This document shows, one piece after another, positions 22,921-31,693 of a DNA stretch of 31,693 bases. Made by a program: the position numbers and the translations under genes. The notes beneath the pieces are model-generated. The model worked only from the letters and a program-made list of their open reading frames with translations. It made no database searches and had not been told where the DNA came from. This DNA comes from Eimeria necatrix (lineage: Eukaryota; Apicomplexa; Conoidasida; Eucoccidiorida; Eimeriidae): positions 1 through 31,693 of the forward strand of contig NW_013654320.1 in NCBI RefSeq assembly GCF_000499385.1, written 5' to 3'. The first letter of the stretch is position 1; each line of letters begins with the position of its first letter.

Positions 22921-25900
22921 CATTTGTGGCACAGGGGAATATATGGTGGTTTACCGCTCAAAGGGGTATTAGAATATGGATTTGACGGAAAGAAAGTGCG
23001 TTTCGTCGCTTTTGTGCTGTTCCGCGCATCACTTGGCTAATGAGCTCAGGCAAAAGTCACGTGCTGGAGAATTTTGAAGCGATTTTCCGCCTGTGAGCGA
23101 GTTTTTCACTCTCGGTATCTTGCAAAACAATCGTTGCGCTTGACAGCAGCCAACGCGAAACTGGACTTTAATGGAGCCTTTTTCGGTATGGGAACATCAA
23201 AAGTGAAATAAATCGGTGTAAGGCGTAGATCTGAAAGACGTTGAAACGTGGGATTTCCAGAATTATTTGCCCCAGGCAGTGTGCTCACGCAGACACCTAA
23301 CACATGCTGTAATTAAGAAGTGCTTGTCTATTCATGCAAGCTTTGTGAGCCGAAAACCTGTTGCGAATGGTTTGTCGATCCCTGCAAGAGTTGCCAGCTA
23401 GATCCACACGCTAACTACCTGCCGCTGTTTCCTCAAATGCTTGTGTCAGGACCTCTCTGACAAAGATCCGTGGAGCAAGGAGAAACAGTATGTTGACTAT
23501 ACAGCAAGTATCCCTCCGCGCAAAATACTTCATCTTGGATAACTCAATTTTACTTATCATCTGTGCGTCGCATCAGCAGCGTGTCATCAGGTTCTCACTA
23601 GCAGTGCGTCTAATTCTCTTGACATCACCAGAATGTTGGCAAGAATCCAGTGCACACATGCTGGAGAAAAACATTTGTTGTGTTCTTAGCTTGTACGTTT
23701 CACGAAAGGGTGGGCGTATGCAAAGTCAGTACAAGAATTCTAGTGCACAAACGAATCAACGTTCTCAGCTGCAGAGCAGTGCTAGCTTGCCACTCTAGCT
23801 TTGCGGCGCATCATATTTAAAAGTAATGATTGGAGTCTTTTGCGTGGCAAAATGGATGGTACTCCAGAGTTTCTGTACCTTGGAAAGCATCTATCACGGG
23901 ACAAGAATAACTGCATATGCGCTGCCTGGTCATGACTGCGCTTGTCGTTTTCTTCTGTCAGTATTTTTAGCGCTAGCTGGGCATACGAACTCTAGGAGTC
24001 TCTGTTCCTATTTATCAATGCTTCGACGCATTCTACTACATTACAGCTTTTGCTGAGTAGCGACTTGCCTGCACTGCTTTTTGAGATAACTACTCGTCCA
24101 TCGTCTTCAAAATATACACCTGAGCTACGTTTGCCATGAAACTCTGGCATTATTTTATTCCGTTGATCAGGAGCGGCCTGTCGTGCGTGAAAGCGCCAGG
24201 TGTGTTGTACTGTGTGCGCCGAATACAGATGCCCTAGATGAACTATTGTGGTAGTGAGTCGAAAAAAGCTTTTGTGTCTTTGGATAACGTGAACTCAAAG
24301 GCCATTTCGATTATTCAATTTACCGCTGCTTTGTAGAAGTGGTCGCTGTAGAAATGCTTTCCCTTGCGCCTTGACCAATTCTTCACACTATTTGGGAAGT
24401 TCGACCGAAGTACACACAATACAGTACATTTGCTAAGTACCGGAATAAAAACTACTCGACAAACCCATTATATGATTGTTCCTGGCAAACTGAAGCGTCG
24501 CCATGAATTCCTTTGCTGAGCGTCGCACCATCTGTAAACTCAGCCAAAACGTGGGAGTCTCAGACTGCCAGTCAAAAACGATTGCGGTGGCCGGCAACCT
24601 ATTTTCTGCAAGTTAACATGGCTTGCATAAAGCAATTCGGTGGCGAAGAGCTCTTGTCTCTGGGGCCGACCAGCAGCGATTGACGATGCGCTGAAGTGGT
24701 GCTTACAAGAAAGCTTGTGGGAAGCTTCTACATGTAAGATAACTTGACTGCCTCAGAGACAATGAAATATCTCTGTAGCGACTTGGTGCGGTAACATGCA
24801 GCCATATTAGATTCATAGCATGGGCTTTGATTGTAGCGTCAATCTATGTGTGTTAAAATACTCGGCAATCAGACTTTGGTGTTTGCATGCCAAAAGCAAA
24901 GAACTGCTATCGAACATGCCTTCAGCGTACAGCGCAGCTGTCGTGCCTCTCTGTTCGCTTCCGTTGGTAGTCTGTACGCCTTGGCAACGTGGCTATGCAT
25001 TTCATTGACCCTAAAAGTGTTATGTCCTGTTTGTTTCTCTAGCACCATAATCAATGCATCAACGCAAGCCACACGGTTTTCCTCGAGGACTGATCACAAT
25101 TTGGTATGATGAAATGCAGGGAGTGAGGCTGTTGCGTCATTTGTTCCGAAGCACATCAGCGCTTGAGAGGATCTCATGATGCTTCTATTCATGGCTGTTG
25201 TCTCAGCAGCTGCTTCCCAAAGTACGCATGCATGCCTAGAAGCTATGACGCATCCATTATAGAGGCAGGCAATCGTTTTCAAGGAGAAATAAGTTGTGCT
25301 CATGCGAGTTGCTGTACGTGCACACCTGGAAGAAAGAAAGACATTTGAACGAGACTTTTGCTTTTTTCAAGTATGTGCGCCTTGCACGGGTAAAGACGCC
25401 TACTGACAATGCATGTGCAGCCTATCACATTTACGCTACCATCGCTTCGTTTTTTTTTTGAACGGCGCAACTTGCTATATTTAGAGGAATATAAATCTTG
25501 GAAGTTAGATTCTAAGATGAACTGAGGGGATGCACATTCTGATTGTCGATTACGCATCTTGTGTTTTGAATACGTCTTCGACTCGTGAACGCAGAACTGG
25601 CATGTCGCCATACGCCTGCGAATGATTTATTTGGGGTGCTAAAGTTGCAGCGCCTGGAAGGCGGCCATTCTTTTTTGTGCAATTGAAACCACGCTTGGTA
25701 TTTTTGTCGCAGCATTTGTGCATGATGAGCCCGTGAGCTAGATGTTGTAGAAGGCCTCGGAAAATTGGCTGACTGCCTGAAAACTGAAAAAGCCACGAGG
25801 CCTGTCCGTGCATATCGAATCAGCTCGCCTTACGTTGGGGCATTTTTGTGAATTGGGGCAACTACATGGCCTATTCGGATTAGCCGGTGGTGAGCGCAGC

Positions 25901-26000
25901 TTTTAATGCTGAACCGTGGTCTGGCTCTGCGTGGCAGTATGTATGGCTGTCACAAGTCTAATAGTGCAGCTTGCATACCCTTTGGAATGTCCTTCATGTA
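22921..26000. other. Long stretch without a supportable gene
   Basis: Open frames reach 103 codons at most (25300-25611, minus) and none is convincing. A run of ten T occurs near 25449. A weak internal repetition at 25170-25260 reads SHDASI and SYDASI in one + frame. I see no RNA genes or element ends. Confidence 0.5.
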
Positions 26001-26035
26001 CATTTCTATGATCCCTTTCTGGGATCATAGAAATG
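26001..26035. repeat. Perfect 15-bp hairpin with 5-nt loop
   Basis: Arms catttctatgatccc (26001-26015) and gggatcatagaaatg (26021-26035) are fully complementary around tttct. The pairing ends exactly at both outer edges. A perfect 15-bp stem with so short a loop is unlikely by chance in a window of this size. Confidence 0.95.
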
Positions 26036-26119
26036 ATACTCCTTCCTTTCATAGTTTGCTCATGCTCTCTTCGAAAAAGCTACAGGCGTCTGCAGTATAG
26101 TTAGAAGGAGCAACCATAG

Positions 26120-26151
26120 ATGTTTCACCTGAGAGGCCGAAGGCGAAACAT
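26120..26151. repeat. Imperfect hairpin close to the 26.0-kb hairpin
   Basis: atgtttc (26120-26126) pairs with gaaacat (26145-26151). One A/C mismatch follows, then cct pairs with agg around a 10-nt loop. It lies about 85 bases downstream of the 15-bp hairpin. Taken alone it could be chance. Confidence 0.6.
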
Positions 26152-29100
26152 GAGCGAAACACTTTTTGTGTCGTTTTGAGGCACTCAGGCCTTTGCTGTG
26201 CTGCAGTTTTTGTATAACACAAAGTCCAAGCTTACAGAAGCATCTTGGGTTTCTTAAGGAAGTGCGTTACAGTCATCTTTCTGTTTCGCAAAGTGGAAAG
26301 ATCAGTCATACATAACTTAAATGGTGCTGGAACTTCATGGGCATCGCTATCACATAAACGCAGATGTGCTTGGTACATACGCCAACACAAGTCAGAATGT
26401 TATGAATTCGTTTGTGGAGTGCAAGCGTGGGTATGAATTCTGCAGGAAGTATGCTTCAGAGATATCCATGCAATCAAGAGATGATAAACAAACGTGAAAA
26501 TTATGCGGGAATTCGCTCGAATTGCTTTGATACCAAAAATGTGTTTTAAAATCTTTTTCATATTCATTTAGCTGCGCAACTTACAACGGCTTTGATGACT
26601 TGAGAGTTGAGAGCTCGGGTTGTTGGTTTTTGCCTCGCAGCTGCTGCTTTTGTCACTACTAATTGGTGATTTGTGCTGCCAGGAAGGAAATTGTGAGCCT
26701 GCTCAAAAATACAAGCTCACGACACAATAAAAGATTCCTTACCGAACAGCTTCTATTCATATCCAAGCAATTGTTTGAATCAGTATGTGTGTCTTGTGAA
26801 CCGAGCAGCTGAGATTACCTTCAAATTCTGCAGTACCTCTCTTGTCTACAGTTTGGTTTCACCAGGACAATTCTAGATAGACTCTGTCGCAAATGCAGCT
26901 TTCTATACGCGCTTGCGTGAAAGCTACAAGTGCTTTTACTGTTGTCACTCAACAGAAAGCAATTCACATGACGTTCGTACCAGCCTGCGTACCGCCTATG
27001 ATGAATTATAGCCCTTATTAGTTTTATCAGGCACCCAGAACCCGCCAACACAATTAACAGATAAATAATGTATCTAAAACAACACGATTCTGAGCGTTCA
27101 AAAACTGGTATGGGACCTCACTGTTCCCTGCGATATTTGAAACACCTCATGCCACCAGAAAGTGAGTTTTACCGAGTTTGCTGGAATGGAAAATACCGTG
27201 CTCAGAGCACAAAAACGTAAAGCGTTCCCACTTGGTGCTTCCTAGGACTGGGCAACATTCCTTGGATGCGAGGTACACCTCATGTGAAGCCCCCACCAAG
27301 TTTTTCTGATGCAAGCAACACTATTGGGCACATCATTGCAATGCGCCGTTCCTGAAATGAGTGATTTCCTTTAAGCGAAAGCCGCGCTTACGGAGTGTGC
27401 TTCGCCCTGAACATTTTGAGCAAAAGTCGAATTATTATCGGTACCTCAGTTCGACGGTCATTTAAGCCAGGGCCATTTAAATTAAGAAACATATTCCGAC
27501 TCCTCTAATTGACCAGTACGTCAAGTTAATGCTTTGGAAGAGGTTGTCGTGATAACCTCTGTCGAAGATCTCAGTGGGATGATTTTGCATTAGGTAACAA
27601 GGGCTTTGAGGAAATGAAGGCATGCTCTTCGAGGTTGAGACATGCAAAGATGTGCTTTTCGGTTAAGACACTGCAAATAATCGTACTGGCTTCTGCAGAC
27701 ATTCCATCACAATTGCGCATCGTCGAGACTGTGCAATGTGTTGCTTAGCATGCCGCTGTTGATAACTAGACAGTACGACGCATATGAGTCAAAGTACAGA
27801 GGCTTGTAGAGGACGAAGTTGCTTTCCGTTGCTCCATCCAGTGGACAACTTCGGTGGGAATGCTTGTGCATCGACATACAAATGAAAACGGATATCTTAA
27901 TCGTAGGCATTCAGAGGCTACAGGTAAATTGCGCCGCACCGTGCGAGGCCTCGAAACAAAAGCGGCAGCACATGGCAAGCTCAAATGCATTCATAAAACT
28001 GTGGCCGTGATTATTCGTCTTTTAAGCCTGGTGCCATGACATTCAGTACCGCCGCAAAGTGCTCGCTTTGGTAGAGCTCCATCACAAGTGTATGCAGTTG
28101 CCTCTCTGGCGAAATTCCCGGAGTTCACACTGGCTGAGCTTTGTAATTTGCTCTCGCGAGGTGTGCCATGACGACTGTTTGCAAATAAACTTGTTTCGCC
28201 GTAGACTTCGTGTGAGCCTACACAAATGATCGACATGTGTGGCAAACGGTTGCTTTTGCTGTTTTCTCCCCAGATTGTGCGTTGTAGAAACGTCAAAAAC
28301 CGACATCAAAAACCGAGTTTACACTTGAGGTTACAGTAGTTGTAATGCCCTTCACGTCAGACACAGAGTTTCGTACATACGATGCAGTTTCGACTGTTTC
28401 GTATTACTTTTCTCTGACTCGCTACACTTAATAACCATGCGACTTCACGTACAAGCAACCAAGTTTTGCAGGATCAGTGAAACTGTAAAAGCCTTCACAG
28501 CCACAAATTACTGCTTGGCAGTTGTGCGGCTGCTTCTCCGTCGATCATGCGCGTGGATCAGGGAATTTTGCACATTCTTTTAAGATTTGTCACCGGCGCA
28601 TTGCTCCATTAAATGGAGAGGCTTTCGCCTACGTAGTTTGAAAACTTCTTTTTGAAACGGGCGTTGTATCCTAGTCCTGTTCTGGGAGCATGGTGAAATA
28701 TATTCTCATTGGTAGAACTCTTTTTGTGCGTTTTCGCATGCAGCTCATTACTTCTATCGATTGCCTACTCAGTAACACGGCGTCGATGCCCTGTATACTG
28801 ACAGCTGGTGCGTCACATATTCAAGAAGACTGTTCTTTCTTTGTATGGCAAACAAAGTGAACGTTCCATTTTCCAGCCAAGTCTTATGGCGTATGCGTCT
28901 TCTATAATGCTGTAAATTGCTTTTCAGCAGTGTCATGTGCTAAATTTTACCCACCAGTCAACCTTTAGAGTGTCCATTGTCAGCGCCTCTTGTCTGAACC
29001 TGTTTTTGACAAAAGACAACCGCATGAAGAGGTACAGCTGCAAGCAGCATTCCCCTCCTCTCAATCCGCCGGATGATGACTTTTGGCTCGGGCAAGCTAT

Positions 29101-29284
29101 TTGGCGCTGCCGGGGCCGAATATTTCCTTTTCAGGTAGAATGTGGCAGGAGCGTGTATTATATCGACCGTCCACATGACCAAGAACGCTGAGGCCGCAAA
29201 GAGCTCCACAGCAAGTGCGTTGTGCAGTTTGTCAAGTCGATTAACCTGTCGTACGAGACTATGCGGCCAGCAAATTCAGCCAGG
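26152..29284. other. No gene supported
   Basis: Frames reach about 101 codons (27991-28296, minus) without recognisable content. A 15-nt near-perfect palindrome (ctccatt a aatggag) lies at 28604-28618. A doubled tcaaaaaccga lies at 28293-28316. Nothing else is seen. Confidence 0.5.
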
Positions 29285-29893
29285 CGAGCTTATCACCAAA
29301 GCATGTATACACGTTTTGCGTATTATTAAGATCACCTTTTTGTAGTTGGGTCTTTGACGATGATGCCGCAACACCATTATAAGGAGTGCACTCAGTCGTG
29401 CAGACTACGCGAATTCCGGTGCGGTAAAATGAAGCAAGTGAGCCAGAAATTATCGACCCACATTTTTGCATCTTATCGCAACCTGAGGGTGCTGCTTCTG
29501 CAAAACTTTCAAGACAAACGCTGTGCATTCGACAATGAGACAACTACAAGCGCACCGAATACTTTCTCACTGCAGTCGGTTGCGACATGTATTTTACGGT
29601 TATTTCGGTTGAACGGAAATGCACGTTTTCGACGCTCTGATTCTCGGTTGGTAACATTGAGTTTTTGCGTATCTTGAGGGGTTCCGGTAGCGGTGAAGCG
29701 AAGCAAATTCAAGTTGCCACGGCACTGTTTCGAGTTTCTTGGGTGTCTTTGCCGCAGCACTTTTACTAATCACGAAGCAACATGCTGCGTCATGTGAAAT
29801 AAGGCTTCACCGGAAGCTGCACCTTGTGGTTTCCTCAGAGTATTCTTGCTGCCCAGTGCGGCGTTCCTCTGAAAGTACAAGTCCCGACATGCA
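29285..29893. repeat. Three-copy repeat family, copy C
   Basis: Aligns in direct orientation with 30583-31173. Landmarks in order: an exact 17-mer tacacgttttgcgtatt (29308-29324), aagacaaacgctgtg (29511-29525), gcgtatcttgagg (near 29669), gaagcgaagc followed by attcaagttgcca, and a cgttcctct end (29862-29870). Offset to copy D is 1278-1298 bases. Identity by eye is about 70-75%, with a well conserved core around the gcgaagcgaa motif. Weaker similarity may extend upstream to about 29205. A 107-codon + frame crosses the copy but is interrupted by stops in copy D. Confidence 0.88.
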
Positions 29894-30582
29894 GGGCTTG
29901 GGATAAACTCAGATGTTCATGCAATAACCCAGAACATTTGTGAGATCCTTCAGAGTTAACAGAGATTGGACTAATTGACACAATGCGGGGCTTGGCACCC
30001 CTATCACTTTTTTTGTCACTTTTGCTCCATGACAGCATTAGAATTTATGGGCGAGGCAACATATGTATGGTGAGATATTTCCTCGTCTATTTACGCGTCG
30101 GAAATCTAATGGTGTGGTGGCAGTGTCCAGCAGGAAGTCGACAGCTTGTGCGTTATTTTGTCTTTTAGATAATTGGCGAACAAAACTAATGCTGCCTGTA
30201 TATTTGCCCCACAAGCCGTACGCGCCCTGCAAATGCTGTTTCGAATTACCAGTGAGCAGAGGCATGCGGCGGATTTCACTTGAACAGCGACCTCAACAGT
30301 TTAGTATTTGCACTTGTTATCTGAAAGGATTCGCTACGGCAGATGATTTAGAGGAGACTCCAATTATGTAGCCCTAGGAAGTCGCCGCGCTCGTTCCAGG
30401 AACGGATTTTAGCACTGCAGCGCTAGCTTGTTCTCCTTGAAGGTGACGCATGCAGGAAATCGCTTAATGGGGAGCACTTTTATGCATGTATTTTCAACAA
30501 CGTTCACAGGGTGCGCACTGTGCTGTGTGCCAAAAACCAGGGACCGCGCCCGCAGGATAGTCACTCAACAGATCGAGTCAAC
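29894..30582. other. Spacer between repeat copies C and D, no gene seen
   Basis: This stretch does not resemble the DNA following copy D, so C and D are not simple tandem units of a 1.28-kb array. Overlapping frames of about 75-102 codons on both strands (30038-30371) have no recognisable content. Confidence 0.45.
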
Positions 30583-31173
30583 TGAGCTCATCGATCAGAG
30601 TAGCTACACGTTTTGCGTATTCACAGGAAAAACTCCCCTTCAGCTGTATATTTTATTATGAGAAACACAACGCATCTTCAACGTCACGCGCATTTGGGTG
30701 CTGAAAAATGCAGAAGTGCGCCATAAGTAATCTTCCAAAATTGCATATTTTCGTCACAACTTGGTGATGCCGTTTTTGCAACGTTTCCAAGACAAACGCT
30801 GTGTATTCGATAATCAAACTAGTGCAAGCGCACCTAGCATTCTCCCATTGGGCTCAGTTGCGACACGTACTTTGCTTTTTGCTGTTTGAACGTAGGTGCA
30901 ACTGTTTGACGCTCAAAGGCGTTGTTGGTAGGTAGCGTTGAGTATTTGCGTATCTTGAGGGTTGCCGGCAGCGGCGAAGCGAAGCGAATTCAAGTTGCCA
31001 AGGCACTCTTTAAGAGTTTCGCTGGTGTTTGTCCCGCAGCATTTCTGTTATTTGCGAAGCGATGCGCTTCATCATGTGAACTAAGGCTCCATCAGAAGCC
31101 GCACATTGTGTCTTCCTCAAACTATACTTGTGGCCCAGTGCAACGTTCCTCTTAAAGCAGAGCCCCTGAGATA
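30583..31173. repeat. Three-copy repeat family, copy D
   Basis: Middle copy of the family. It carries the exact 17-mer at 30605-30621, gcgtatcttgagggttgcc near 30948, the gcgaagcgaagcgaattc core, and a cgttcctct end at 31144-31152. It is the more intact of the two full-length copies around the core. The end of the copy lies about 90 bases before copy E begins. Confidence 0.88.
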
Positions 31174-31264
31174 GATGATTTGCATTAAGCACAAGGGCGG
31201 CCACGCGAAACGTGGAGCTGCGAAATGCAGGAATCGAGCTCTGAGGGATCGTTCTATATTCTAG

Positions 31265-31690
31265 TGTTCCTATCGAAATTCGCTGACACAGTTGCTGCAT
31301 GTTATTAACGCTAACGCTATGGCCAAAGAATGAATGTACACTGGAAATTCTCCCAGTGCAGTCTGTAGAGATAAGTGTTTTTTTCGGTCGATCGAATGTG
31401 AGTGCATTTCTGTAGGCACTCTGCGATATATCTGGTGGCATTGAGTATTTGCGTGTCCTGAGAATTGCCTCCAGTGGTAAGGCGGAACATTTCCAAACAA
31501 TTGAAATATGCAATCTTCTTGGTTAAGTGCTTCTAGAAGATGCTTGTTGCAGCAAGTTTATAATTTGCATAAGGCGAAATGCTTCTTCATGTGAACTCAG
31601 ACATTCGAAGACGCTGCATCTTTCGTCTACACCAAAGCAGTACCATTGCCGTATGCAGCGTTCGTCTGAAAGCAAGACCCCACAGCAGGA
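31265..31690. repeat. Three-copy repeat family, copy E (5'-truncated, near the window edge)
   Basis: Aligns with the downstream two thirds of copies C and D: ttgagtatttgcg at 31441-31453, tcatgtgaact near 31588, and cgttcgtctgaaagc near 31659. The offset to D is 503-515 bases. It lacks the 17-mer part of the family and is the most diverged copy. The family probably continues past the end of the window. Confidence 0.75.
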
Positions 31691-31693
31691 TGG

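Noticed and set aside
31010..31513. Longest open frame in the window (167 codons, minus strand)
   Set aside because: It spans the end of repeat copy D, the gap and part of copy E, so it mixes repeat and spacer. Its length is about the longest run expected by chance in six frames of 31.7 kb at this composition, and the peptide has no recognisable features.
1..31693. CRISPR arrays, telomere repeats, rRNA genes, retroelement or transposase domains
   Set aside because: I found no regularly spaced identical repeats, no telomere-type arrays, no recognisable rRNA segments, and no reverse transcriptase, integrase or transposase motifs on either strand.

Overview
Nature of the window. This looks like eukaryotic nuclear DNA of intermediate G+C, with no continuous gene that I can recognise. 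No reading frame exceeds about 167 codons in 31.7 kb. At this base composition that is roughly what chance alone gives, so bacterial, phage, organellar and kinetoplastid-type dense coding are all unlikely. CpG is not visibly depleted. Microsatellites and long homopolymers are nearly absent (longest T run about 10). Several junctions fit short GT-AG introns. A protist, perhaps an apicomplexan, or an invertebrate with an unmethylated genome would fit, but I cannot name the organism.

Layout. (1) 1-1192, + strand: open frames that can be chained through GT-AG junctions into one tentative partial gene. (2) About 1.2-5.1 kb: strongly T- and G-rich on the + strand, as introns or UTRs of a + strand transcript would be, with no supportable exon. 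(3) About 5.1-8.4 kb: composition changes; several protein-like but short frames lie on the minus strand, with a 69-bp tandem repeat at 5.85-5.99 kb and a diverged duplicate pair at 6.4 and 7.9 kb. (4) 8.4-16.6 kb: largely featureless apart from a strong 53-nt hairpin at 11.2 kb. (5) 16.66-17.73 kb: a perfect-abutment 537/538-bp tandem duplication. (6) 18.9-22.9 kb: a dispersed 0.6-kb repeat pair about 3.4 kb apart, with an older duplicate pair at 20.9 and 21.3 kb between its copies. (7) 22.9-29.3 kb: no gene, but a 15-bp perfect hairpin at 26.0 kb. (8) 29.3-31.69 kb: a three-copy direct repeat family running to the window edge.

What is solid and what is not. The repeats and hairpins are read directly from the sequence and are the reliable part. 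All coding calls are low-confidence. In the best-aligned repeat pair, the pattern of differences argues that the shared open frames are not protein-coding. The main theme is repeated local and segmental duplication of apparently non-coding DNA at several ages, from about 97% identity down to about 65%.
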